Positions 1 through 7,050 of a stretch of 9,407 nucleotides of DNA are shown here, piece after piece. A program made the translations under genes and the position numbers. Where the stretch lies: contig CP070682.1 of NCBI GenBank assembly GCA_020352595.1, forward strand, positions 789,641 through 799,047, read 5' to 3'. This DNA comes from a bacterium. GTDB taxonomy: Bacteria; BMS3Abin14. The stretch's first letter is position 1. Every line of letters starts with the position of its first letter. The notes beneath the pieces are model-generated. The model did no database searches and was not told the origin of the DNA. It worked only from the letters and a program-made list of their open reading frames with translations.

Positions 1-628
1 CCCGGCCTATGAGCCAGCCGCCGAAGAGGACGATGAAGATGCCGTCCAGGAGCGCGAAGGTGAAGACGATCTTCCTGTGGAGCCTCAGGACCACATCCAG
101 GTTCTCCAGCGGATAGGAAACGGAGAAGGCCCCGATGAGGATCCCGTCCCTGAAAACGGGGGCGGCGAAGGTCCAGGAGCCCCGGGGCGTCTCGGGGGCC
201 TTTCCGGCCACCTCGCCCGGCACCACCAGGGACCCGGTGGCCAGGGCCTTGAGAAGGAAGGGATCGGCCGTCACGGTACCCATCTCCTGTGTCCTGAGGC
301 TGGCCAGCAGCCTGCCCTCCGTGTCGGTCACCTTGAACCCGTTGATGCCCAGCGCCGCTGCCGTGGGGCCCATCAGCGCCTGGATCTCCCCGGGGGGCTC
401 CCCGATCCCCCACCAGCCCGCAAGGCCCATCTGCAGGGAGCGGGTGACCTGCGTCAGCGACTCGAGCTTCTGCACCAGGATGGTCTTTTCCGCGGCCTTG
501 AGCGCCGTGGCCCCCATGAAAAGGACACCGCTCAGCATGATGAGTCCCAGGCTGACGAGGATCTCCCAACGAAGGCCCCTTCGGCCCCTCGAGGTCAGGG
601 CGTCTATGAAAGCTTTTCCAGATACCAA
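1..628 (-). CDS. Membrane sensor protein, N-terminal part (two TM segments with a Cache-like extracytoplasmic domain), truncated by the window edge
   Basis: The reading frame enters from the prepilin peptidase end and runs off the left edge without a stop, giving about 209 residues. Visible parts are a basic N-terminus (TSRGRRGLRWE, about residues 12-22), a first membrane helix (about 23-43), an extracytoplasmic region (about 44-184), and a second helix (about 187-206) followed by GR, where a HAMP linker would begin. The stretch SWTFAAPVFRDG followed by LIGAFSVSYPLENLD (about 151-178) resembles the end of a Cache-type ligand-binding domain. This architecture is usual for sensor histidine kinases, diguanylate cyclases or chemoreceptors; the output domain is outside the window, so the type is unknown. 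No in-frame ATG precedes the first helix. I chose TTG at 628-626, which has GGA about nine bases upstream and overlaps the end of the prepilin peptidase gene by 25 bp. That overlap suggests cotranscription. The start is uncertain; the coding frame is well supported. Confidence 0.75.
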   Translation of the reverse strand, partial: MVSGKAFIDALTSRGRRGLRWEILVSLGLIMLSGVLFMGATALKAAEKTILVQKLESLTQVTRSLQMGLAGWWGIGEPPGEIQALMGPTAAALGINGFKVTDTEGRLLASLRTQEMGTVTADPFLLKALATGSLVVPGEVAGKAPETPRGSWTFAAPVFRDGILIGAFSVSYPLENLDVVLRLHRKIVFTFALLDGIFIVLFGGWLIGR

Positions 629-1383
629 AGGATCATTTCCAATCCGAAGAAAATGTGGACGACGGCTCCCAGGGCCAGGAAGGGCCCGAAGGGGACCGGG
701 AACTTCCGCACGGGCTCGCCCTTCACCACGGCGTAGCAGATCCCCACCAGGGTGCCCGTCAGGGAGGAAACGAGGATGGTGACGGGAAGTGCCTGCCAGC
801 CCAGAAAAGCTCCGATCATGGCCATGAGCTTGACATCCCCCATCCCCATTCCCTCGTCTCCCATGATCTTCTCATAGGCGACGAGAACGAAGAAGAGAAA
901 TCCCGCCCCGATAGCCGCTCCCAGCAGGGAGTCGAGGGGACGGGGTGATCCCGGGAGGAGGCTGAACGCCAGTCCGACGACGATGCCCGGCAGGGAGATA
1001 ACGTCGGGGATGATCCGGTGGTCGAGGTCGATGAAGGTCACCACCACCAGGGCCCACAGGAAGAGGGCGATGATGGCCGTTCCGGCCTGAAGCCCCATCC
1101 TCCAGAGGACGCCGGCGAAGAGCAGGCCGGTGATCAGCTCCACGACAGGGTATCTCGGGGAGATGGTACCGCCGCACGACCGACAGCGGCCGCGCAGCAG
1201 CAGGTAGCTGACGATGGGCACGTTGTCGTACCACCTGATGGCCTTGTCACAGGCCGGGCACCTGGACCCGGGGGACACGATGGACCGGCCCGCGGGCAGC
1301 CTGTGGATGAGCACGTTGGCGAAGCTTCCCATGGCAGCCCCGGCGGCGAAGGCGAAGAGGAGGTACTGGATCTGCAGGCTCAT
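604..1383 (-). CDS. pilD: Prepilin peptidase / N-methyltransferase (type 4 prepilin peptidase, A24 family)
   Basis: This is a polytopic inner-membrane aspartic peptidase of 259 residues. The family cleaves the leader of type IV prepilins and type II secretion pseudopilins and N-methylates the new N-terminus. The N-terminal signature GSFANVLIHRLP (19-30) is present. A four-cysteine zinc site follows, with CPAC at 42-45 and CRSC at 67-70, as in the bifunctional PilD/GspO form that carries the cytoplasmic methylation loop. The catalytic aspartates are in FIDLDHRIIPD (118-127) and in the GxGD motif GMGD (180-183, followed by VKL). The length matches the family. The ATG at 1383 is preceded by AGGAGG eight bases upstream; a possible upstream extension (to 1428) runs into the repeat-rich spacer and is not needed. 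The gene lies 130 bp downstream of a glycosyltransferase and overlaps the following sensor gene. No pilin, assembly ATPase or secretin gene is in the window, so pilus versus type II secretion cannot be decided, and the symbol could equally be gspO. Confidence 0.96.
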   Translation of the reverse strand: MSLQIQYLLFAFAAGAAMGSFANVLIHRLPAGRSIVSPGSRCPACDKAIRWYDNVPIVSYLLLRGRCRSCGGTISPRYPVVELITGLLFAGVLWRMGLQAGTAIIALFLWALVVVTFIDLDHRIIPDVISLPGIVVGLAFSLLPGSPRPLDSLLGAAIGAGFLFFVLVAYEKIMGDEGMGMGDVKLMAMIGAFLGWQALPVTILVSSLTGTLVGICYAVVKGEPVRKFPVPFGPFLALGAVVHIFFGLEMILWYLEKLS

Positions 1384-1422
1384 GGGACCATCCTCCTGCC
1401 TCTGCATCCTGCTGGATGGCCG

Positions 1423-1494
1423 GTACACAGGTGCATGAGTGCATCAGTGCATGGGATCTTCGGTGCACCTCTGCACTTACCTGCACTTCCGCAC
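1423..1494. repeat. GTGCA/TGCAC short-repeat array with dyad symmetry in an intergenic gap
   Basis: The 130-bp gap between the GT4 gene and the prepilin peptidase gene contains a run of 8-base units, GTACACAG, GTGCATGA, GTGCATCA, GTGCATGG (1423-1454). After a short spacer come units in the opposite sense: GTGCACCT (1463-1470), CTGCACTTAC (1471-1480), CTGCACTTCC (1481-1490) and a final GCAC. The three GTGCA motifs on the left can pair in order with the three TGCAC motifs on the right. This makes an interrupted hairpin with 5-bp stems and a loop of about 12 bases. No T-run follows, so it is not a classic terminator. It could be an attenuating or stabilising structure between two cistrons, a regulator-binding array, or a dispersed genomic repeat. 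The pattern is read directly; the function is unknown. Confidence 0.7.
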
Positions 1495-1513
1495 CGAGCG
1501 ACCGATATTCCGT

Positions 1514-2674
1514 TTACCATAGTCCCTTCTCCTCCAGGAGCCGCCCATACAGCTCTTCCTGCCTGCGCACCATGGTGTTCTCGTCGAACTCGTCCACGGT
1601 CCTCGCCCCCTCCCGCCCCATGGTCTCGGCGAGCTCCCCGTCGGCGAGCAGGGCGAGCACACGGTCGGCCAGGGCTTTCACGTCTCCCGGCGGGCACAGG
1701 AACCCGTCCACGCCCTCCCGGATGGCCTCGACGGAACCGTCCACGGCCGTGGCCACCACCGGCCGGCCCGCGGCCTTGGCCTGGGGGATGACCCGGGGGA
1801 GCCCTTCCCATCGGGATGTGAGGACCACGACGCGGCTGCTCTTGATGAGCTCCGGCACGTCCTCCCTCCATCCCAGCGGCACGAGGATGCCGGCAAGACC
1901 CAGGCGCTTTATCTCCTCTTCCAGGGCCCCCCTGAGCTCCCCGTCCCCGGCTATGAGGAACCTGGTACCGGGCATGCGAGGGTGGACCTGCGCGGCCATC
2001 CTGACGAAATCCAGGGGGGCTTTCTGGGGCTTGAGGCAGGCCACCATGAGGACGACGGGGCAACCGGGCGGGAGGCCCGCCTCCACGGCGAGCCTCTCCT
2101 CATGGGCCGGAGCCGACCTGAACCGCTGAAGGTCGAAACCGGAGCGGATGACGGTGCACTCATCCGGACCGAAGAGACCGTAGCGGATGCCGTCCTTCCT
2201 GTTGGCCTCCGAGACGGCGATGAAGTGGTCCGTGATCCGGGAGGTGATCCTCTCAGCTCCTCTCAGGAGACGGTACTCCATGAATCCCTGCTCCGGCGTG
2301 AATCCGAACCCGTGGATGGAGTGGATGATCACCGGGATGCCCGCCTTCCTGGCGGCCCAGCGGCCCAGGATCCCCGCCTTGGAGCTGTGGGTGTGGACGA
2401 TGGCGCGCTGTCGGCCAAGGGGCGTGAGCAGATCCACGAGTTCGCGGTAGGCCCTCAGGTCCGCCACAGGGTTCAAGGGGCGCTCCATGCTGGGAACGAT
2501 ACCGAGGGGCACATCCAGGTGGCGTGCCTGCGGCATGAGGTAGCCGTCCGGCCCCGCCATGAGCACCGGCTGGAACCTCCTCCTGTCAAGATTCGCCACC
2601 GTGTGGAGGGTGTTCTGCTGGGCCCCGCCGAACTCCAGCTTGGTGATGACGTGGATCACCGGCACCGGCCTCAT
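1514..2674 (-). CDS. Family GT4 glycosyltransferase (GT-B fold)
   Basis: This 386-residue retaining glycosyltransferase probably adds a sugar from a nucleotide-sugar donor to a lipid-linked glycan at the cytoplasmic face of the membrane. The N-terminal acceptor domain begins VIHVITKLEFGGAQQ (7-20), the usual first strand and Gly-rich loop. HTHSSKAGILGRWAA (94-108) and HSIHGF (118-123) are typical GT4 landmarks. The C-terminal donor domain has VACLKPQKAPLDFV (211-224), IAGDGELRGALE (241-252) and the donor loop WEGLPRVIPQAKAAGRPVVA (289-308). The usual E-x7-E pair is E290 and Q298 here, so the second glutamate is replaced by glutamine. ATG at 2674 is chosen over an in-frame extension to 2797 because it has GGGGGA nine bases upstream, starts right at the fold, and overlaps the flavoenzyme stop as ATGA. 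Coupled translation with that gene is likely. The sugar and linkage cannot be predicted. Confidence 0.93.
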   Translation of the reverse strand: MRPVPVIHVITKLEFGGAQQNTLHTVANLDRRRFQPVLMAGPDGYLMPQARHLDVPLGIVPSMERPLNPVADLRAYRELVDLLTPLGRQRAIVHTHSSKAGILGRWAARKAGIPVIIHSIHGFGFTPEQGFMEYRLLRGAERITSRITDHFIAVSEANRKDGIRYGLFGPDECTVIRSGFDLQRFRSAPAHEERLAVEAGLPPGCPVVLMVACLKPQKAPLDFVRMAAQVHPRMPGTRFLIAGDGELRGALEEEIKRLGLAGILVPLGWREDVPELIKSSRVVVLTSRWEGLPRVIPQAKAAGRPVVATAVDGSVEAIREGVDGFLCPPGDVKALADRVLALLADGELAETMGREGARTVDEFDENTMVRRQEELYGRLLEEKGLW

Positions 2675-3969
2675 CCCATGATCCCCCTGGCCGTCCTCAG
2701 GCCCCAGCCCACCGCGTCCTGCATGGCCGAATATTCCCACCCGCCGTACCTGCCGGCGGACCAGATGCTGTTCTGCCGCAGCGACTCCAGGATCCACCGG
2801 AGGTTGGCCGCCCTGTACCGGTCGTGAAAGACGTAGGCATGGGGGATGTCAAGATCCATCCTCGCGGCGGTCCGCGTGGATGCGTCCACCATGCCTGTGT
2901 CCTTCATAAGCTGAAGGGCCCGGGCGGCGATGCTCTCGGGATCCGGGCGCGCTCCGGGCCGGAAGGCCGCCTCCAGGTAGGCGCTGCCCCGCCCGGCCGG
3001 AGACGCGTCCGGGGAGAAGTTCGGGGGAAACCCCATGCGGTAGAACGGCAGATCCCTGTCCGGGAAATAGACCCAGTGGTCGCTCCTGAGGAGGGGCCCG
3101 TCCAGCCCCATGCAGACGCCCAGCACCGCGCTGTGCCTCAGCCTGCCCGTCGCGGCCTTGAGTCCGTCAGGCAGCTCCTCGGACATGGAGAGGAGGCAGG
3201 GAAGGGGCACGGTGCTCACGAGGTGCCCGTAGGGCATCTCCTGTCCGTCCTCCAGGGTGACTGTCCGCCTCTTCGCCCGCACCTTCACCACCCACGTGCG
3301 GTTGAGGACAGATCCTTCCTGCCCCCGGGCCAGGGCCGCCGGCAGCGCCTCGATGCCCCCGCTGCGCGGGTAGAAGAAGGTGGCGTTGTAGCCGAAAGAA
3401 GGCGCGGCCTTTCCGGCCGCGATGGCACGGACCTCCTCCACCGTCGGCCTGGGCACCGACCAGGAGGTCCACGAGACTTCCATCTCCTCCAGGGGGTGCG
3501 CGTAGAGCTTTTCGTTGTACGGAAGCATGAAGACCTCGGCGAGGCCGTCCCCGAACTGTGCCCTGGCCCAGGCGTCGAAGGGCATGTCCCCCGTGACCGG
3601 TCTGCCGGCGGCCGCCAGCAGGTCGGCCATGCAACGGTCTGCCAGGGGCCTCGGCAGAGAGCCGAAGTGGGCCTGGATGGGATAGGGCACGAAGGTCCCC
3701 TCCACGAAGATGGAGGCACGTCTTCCGTGCTCCGCGAGCTCCCCTCCCAGAAGGGACATGATGAGCTCCTTTTCCTGCCCCTCCCGCAGGTGGAGCAGAT
3801 GCCCCGTGTAGTCGAAAATATAGCCCCCGGTGCGTTCCGTCCTGCACAGGCCCCCGGGGCGGTCCTCCGCCTCCAGGATCCGGTACGGCACCCCGGCCTC
3901 CCCGAGCACCCTGCCAGCCGTCAGTCCGGCCAGCCCCGCGCCGATGATGACCACTGTGCCCCTGCTCAC
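2671..3969 (-). CDS. FAD-dependent oxidoreductase, UDP-galactopyranose mutase / protoporphyrinogen oxidase-like (amine oxidase fold)
   Basis: This 432-residue soluble flavoprotein starts with a Rossmann dinucleotide-binding motif: VVIIGAGLAGLTAGR (6-20, GxGxxG at 10-15), the ribose-binding acid in ILEAEDRPGGLCRT (31-44, E33), then YIFDYTGHLLHL (50-61), similar in place to the GAHIFH segment of UDP-galactopyranose mutase. The C-terminal FAD-binding signature is SAGRYGGWEYSAMQDAVGWG (404-423). Members of this superfamily occur in polysaccharide clusters and act on sugar nucleotides or lipid precursors; true heme-pathway protoporphyrinogen oxidase is unlikely in this setting. It is not a close match to classical mutase, which is shorter and has conserved arginines I could not place. 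The start is GTG at 3969, four bases inside the stop of the GT-C gene (GTGA) with GAGG about eight bases upstream; it leaves only five residues before the FAD strand. The substrate is unknown. Oxidation or isomerisation of a glycan precursor is an inference from context. Confidence 0.88.
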   Translation of the reverse strand: MSRGTVVIIGAGLAGLTAGRVLGEAGVPYRILEAEDRPGGLCRTERTGGYIFDYTGHLLHLREGQEKELIMSLLGGELAEHGRRASIFVEGTFVPYPIQAHFGSLPRPLADRCMADLLAAAGRPVTGDMPFDAWARAQFGDGLAEVFMLPYNEKLYAHPLEEMEVSWTSWSVPRPTVEEVRAIAAGKAAPSFGYNATFFYPRSGGIEALPAALARGQEGSVLNRTWVVKVRAKRRTVTLEDGQEMPYGHLVSTVPLPCLLSMSEELPDGLKAATGRLRHSAVLGVCMGLDGPLLRSDHWVYFPDRDLPFYRMGFPPNFSPDASPAGRGSAYLEAAFRPGARPDPESIAARALQLMKDTGMVDASTRTAARMDLDIPHAYVFHDRYRAANLRWILESLRQNSIWSAGRYGGWEYSAMQDAVGWGLRTARGIMG

Positions 3970-5963
3970 GGCAAGACCTCGAAGACGAAGGCATCACCCT
4001 GCCTGAAGACCTGCCTGGTCTCATTGGCCAGGAAGAGGGAGAAGCTTTCCCTCTGTTCCGGGGTCAGCTTCCAGCCGGGAGCCATGCGGTTTCCATAGGC
4101 CACCCGTTCCAGTTCACCGGGGTTGTACAGGATATGAGTGAAACCGGCCTGGCGCAGGGCCTGTGCCATTGAGGGGGCGCTCCTCCCCTCCTTGACCATC
4201 TCCAGGAGCCTGTTGGGGGCGTTGTGGGACGGGACCTCCCTGGGGAAGGCGGAGTAAAAGCCCCTCATCTCACCGACGAAGAGGACCTTGATCCCCTTGT
4301 CCTGGAGTCCGTTGAGGTACTCCAGCGCGGGGTAGACCCCGTAACTCTCCATGAGGTAGCGCTGGGAGGATTTGAGGCCCAGTGCCGCCCCGACGCTCCT
4401 GTTGACGGTGTCCTGGAGACCGACGAAGACACCCGTGTTGAGGATGAGAACGGAAAGGACCATATATTTGAGGGCCCGCGAGAGGGCGGAAGGCCGGCTG
4501 AGGGCATCCGCCAGGCCTGCACCCAGCCAGAGGCAGAAAACGGACAGGACGGGCATGGCGTACCTGGCCGTCCGGAAGGTCAGGTACCAGGCGGCGAAGG
4601 ACAGCAGCAGCCAGAAAAGCAGGAGCCGGCTGCCGGCAGGTCTTCTGGACCTGAGAAAAAGAAGGGGGACCAGGACCAGGAAATGGACGCCCACTGTTGC
4701 GGTCATGCTGTAGGAGAGCGGGTCAAAGACCATCCGCACCGGCAGAACGATCCACTGCCAGAGGAGCTGCACCGGCCTCGGACCCACGAGGCCCGTCACG
4801 AAGCCCGCGCCGAGGTCGGTCTTCCCCGCGAGGCCGGAAAGCAGGGGGAAGACGGGGTCCCCTGTCAGCAGCCAGTTCCTGACGTACCAGGGCGAGGCGA
4901 CCAGAACGGCGGTCCCCAGGAACAGGGCCCAGCGGCGGGCATCCAGAGGCCTTCTGGACAGGAGCCTGTCCAGGATGCCGGCGGCTGCCGGCAGGACGAT
5001 GGCGTAGCCGAGGGGCTGGTGCCTGCAGCCGGCCGCCATGCCGGCCAGGATCCCCGCCGTCACCGCCCGGCGCCAGTCATGGAGCCCCACGGCCACCAGG
5101 GCCAGAGTGGCCAGCGTGTAGAAGGCCGCGGCCCAGTCCACACCGCCGTTGGGGACCTCCAGGATGAGGAGGGGGGGAAGGGCCGCCAGGGCCGCCGCCC
5201 ACGCTCCGCCGAGAGAGCCGAAACGTTCGCGGAAACCCAGCCAGAGGACGCAGAGGGCGAGGACGAAGAACAGGTGGTTGAGGAGCCCGGCAAGGTCCGA
5301 TCCGCTGAGGCCCATGGCCAGCCCGTAGAGCATGTGGACCAGCTGGGGGGCATAGGAGTAGACGTTTTCCGGGATATCCAGGACCCTTCCCGCCTGAAGG
5401 TATCGCAGGGGGATCTCCAGGTGGTAGGCCATGGCGTCGAAGGCCCTGGTGGGGACGAGGGCGAAGGGGAAGCTCACAAGGGCGGCCAACGCCGCGAGGG
5501 CGAGGGGCATGCCCGCGCCTTGCGCTGCTTCCCCCGCGAGGGCCAGGTCGGCGCGCAGCCTGTCAAGGCGGCGGCGCAGCGTGAGGAGAGAGATGCCGGT
5601 CACGGCAAGCACCAGCACCGTGACGGGGATCCTGCCCATGAACCCGAGGGTTCCCAGAAGGAAGGTCTCCAGGGAATAGATCCCCAGGCCGACGCCCAGC
5701 TCGGTGATGATCCCGGGCAGGGGATCGCCGGGCCCATCAGGGGGCTTGAGCACACCCAGGACGACGGCCCCCTGGCCCCAGGACGAGAAGAGCACCACCA
5801 TCATCCAGGCCAGGGAGGAGGCGTGCCAGACCAGGAACCGGACCGGGAAAACGACGTCCCGCGCCAGGAACAGGGTCACGGGCACCAGGACGAGGGCGAC
5901 GACGAGGGCCGCCCGCCCTCCCGCCGTGCCGGCTGCGGGGGCCGGGATCCTATCCCCTGTCAT
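3966..5963 (-). CDS. GT-C type integral membrane glycosyltransferase (GT39/ArnT-like) with C-terminal soluble domain
   Basis: This 665-residue protein has many hydrophobic helices up to about residue 517, then a soluble tail of about 145 residues. The family uses polyprenyl-phosphate-linked sugars and works on the periplasmic face of the inner membrane. Supporting motifs are RAFDAMAYHLEIPLRYLQAG (173-192), with an acidic residue in the first large periplasmic loop (D176) and the YHL..P pattern of PMT-like enzymes; SPWYVRNWLLTGDPVFPL (357-374), the usual P-W-x-x-R-N...G-x-P-x-x-P loop; and RTARYAMPVLS (464-474), matching the R-Y-x-x-P helix start. The tail contains VLFVGEMRGFYS (560-571) and FTHILYNPGELER (608-620), a layout seen in GT-C proteins whose tail folds outside the membrane. 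ATG at 5963 has GAGG about seven bases upstream. The gene lies 62 bp after the WecA-like gene and overlaps the flavoenzyme gene by 4 bp. Acceptor (lipid-linked glycan, lipid A, or protein) is unknown. Confidence 0.85.
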   Translation of the reverse strand: MTGDRIPAPAAGTAGGRAALVVALVLVPVTLFLARDVVFPVRFLVWHASSLAWMMVVLFSSWGQGAVVLGVLKPPDGPGDPLPGIITELGVGLGIYSLETFLLGTLGFMGRIPVTVLVLAVTGISLLTLRRRLDRLRADLALAGEAAQGAGMPLALAALAALVSFPFALVPTRAFDAMAYHLEIPLRYLQAGRVLDIPENVYSYAPQLVHMLYGLAMGLSGSDLAGLLNHLFFVLALCVLWLGFRERFGSLGGAWAAALAALPPLLILEVPNGGVDWAAAFYTLATLALVAVGLHDWRRAVTAGILAGMAAGCRHQPLGYAIVLPAAAGILDRLLSRRPLDARRWALFLGTAVLVASPWYVRNWLLTGDPVFPLLSGLAGKTDLGAGFVTGLVGPRPVQLLWQWIVLPVRMVFDPLSYSMTATVGVHFLVLVPLLFLRSRRPAGSRLLLFWLLLSFAAWYLTFRTARYAMPVLSVFCLWLGAGLADALSRPSALSRALKYMVLSVLILNTGVFVGLQDTVNRSVGAALGLKSSQRYLMESYGVYPALEYLNGLQDKGIKVLFVGEMRGFYSAFPREVPSHNAPNRLLEMVKEGRSAPSMAQALRQAGFTHILYNPGELERVAYGNRMAPGWKLTPEQRESFSLFLANETRQVFRQGDAFVFEVLP

Positions 5964-6025
5964 GGATACCTCTTCCCCTTTTTGGCATCAGACCGTCTTT
6001 CATTACCGGGGCTCCTGCGGGTCCG

Positions 6026-7033
6026 TCACAGGTTCATGTCGATCTTCCTGAGCCAGAGCGCCGAAAGCAGGAGGAGTACGCTGACCGAAAAAAGCACCGC
6101 CAGGGCCAGCGACTGGCCGGCGAAGACCATGGCAAGGCCCGCCGACCCCAGCAGGAAGGACACGGCGTAACTCAGCAGTACGGTCCCGGCCACGCTCAGT
6201 CTCCACTTTCTCAGCCGGAGGGCGAAATGGTCCGGGCTGCCCCTCAGGGGGCTCTGGCCCCGCATCCACCTTACCGCCATGACGAAGAGCGTGTCGAAGA
6301 TGGGGACACCGAGGATGAGGACCGGGGCGAGAACGGCCACGGGATTGTTCCGCGCGTAGACGCCCACCATGCTCAGGGCCCCGAGCATGAAACCGATGAA
6401 AAGGCTGCCCGCATCCCCCAGGTAGATCCGGGCCGGCTGGAAGTTGTGGCGCAGGAAGCCCATGAGGGCGCCCATGAGGGCCAGGGTCATGTGGGCCACC
6501 GACACCTGCCCGGCGGAAAGGGCCACGATGAAGAGGAAGAGGCAGGCGACGCTCCCCACACCGGAGGACAGCCCGTCCATGATGTCGATGATGTTGAAGG
6601 CGTTGGTCATCCCCAGGAGCCAGAGGAACGACAGGGGATAGGCCAGCCAGGGCGGCAGGAACACGATCTTGATGGCGATGCCCGCCTTCATGACGACGAG
6701 CACCGCCAGGGTCTGCCCGAGCAGCTTGGTCGCCGGCCTCAGGTTCCCCAGGTCGTCCAGGAAACCGAGGAGCACCACCAGGGTTCCCCCGAGGAGGATG
6801 GCGAGGACCTGCCGGTCCAGCTGATGAAAGGGGGAAAAACCGATGAGGAAGGCCACGAAGACCGCCAGGCCCCCCATGTAGGCCACGGGCTCCCCGTGCC
6901 TCTTCAGGCCCCCGTCGGGCCGGTCCACCATACCGATGCCCCGGGCGGTCCGGGCCATCCACGGCGTGAGGGCCAGGGACACACCCAGGGCCACGACAAA
7001 GGTCATTGGAAACGATAAGTAGCTCCACTCCAT
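6026..7033 (-). CDS. Undecaprenyl-phosphate sugar-1-phosphate transferase (WecA/TagO/MraY family)
   Basis: This polytopic membrane protein of 335 residues would transfer a sugar-1-phosphate (commonly GlcNAc-1-P or a related HexNAc-1-P) from a UDP-sugar to undecaprenyl phosphate, the first committed step of a lipid-linked glycan. Family motifs in order are DRPDGGLKRHGEPVAYMGG (37-55), LLGFLDDL (88-95, D93/D94, Mg-binding), KLLGQ (103-107), NAFNIIDIMDGLSSGVG (144-160, D150 and D153), RIYLGDAGSLFIGF (202-215, D207) and PIFDTLFV (244-251). The late cytoplasmic histidine motif is GSPDHFALRL (265-274), with a single His in place of the HHRL or HHH patterns of WecA and MraY. ATG at 7033 is preferred over an upstream extension to 7150 that would lie inside the preceding gene; the ribosome binding site is only a weak GGGCGGG. 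It begins 17 bp after the first GT4 gene, consistent with one operon. Peptidoglycan MraY is unlikely given the context and motif set; the symbol is left open because the sugar is unknown. Confidence 0.94.
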   Translation of the reverse strand: MEWSYLSFPMTFVVALGVSLALTPWMARTARGIGMVDRPDGGLKRHGEPVAYMGGLAVFVAFLIGFSPFHQLDRQVLAILLGGTLVVLLGFLDDLGNLRPATKLLGQTLAVLVVMKAGIAIKIVFLPPWLAYPLSFLWLLGMTNAFNIIDIMDGLSSGVGSVACLFLFIVALSAGQVSVAHMTLALMGALMGFLRHNFQPARIYLGDAGSLFIGFMLGALSMVGVYARNNPVAVLAPVLILGVPIFDTLFVMAVRWMRGQSPLRGSPDHFALRLRKWRLSVAGTVLLSYAVSFLLGSAGLAMVFAGQSLALAVLFSVSVLLLLSALWLRKIDMNL

Positions 7034-7050
7034 GGTGCCCGCCCGGCCGT

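Noticed and set aside
1384..1428. Upstream extension of the prepilin peptidase to an earlier in-frame ATG at 1428
   Set aside because: The extra residues are hydrophilic and unlike the family N-terminus, and the ATG at 1383 has an AGGAGG site at good spacing.
2824..4098. Plus-strand open frame of 424 codons opposite the flavoenzyme gene
   Set aside because: Low-complexity antisense composition; the minus strand carries clear FAD-binding motifs at both ends.
5950..6003. Possible 17-codon ORF between the WecA-like and GT-C genes, with AGGAG about nine bases upstream of its ATG
   Set aside because: It is very short, overlaps the GT-C start in another frame and resembles chance in GC-rich DNA; weaker than the leader ORF before the GT2 gene.
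4224..6170. Very long plus-strand open frame of 648 codons opposite the GT-C gene
   Set aside because: The product is rich in Gly, Glu, Gln, Arg and Pro with no domain pattern, as expected for the antisense of a GC-rich membrane-protein gene; no ribosome binding site or promoter supports it.
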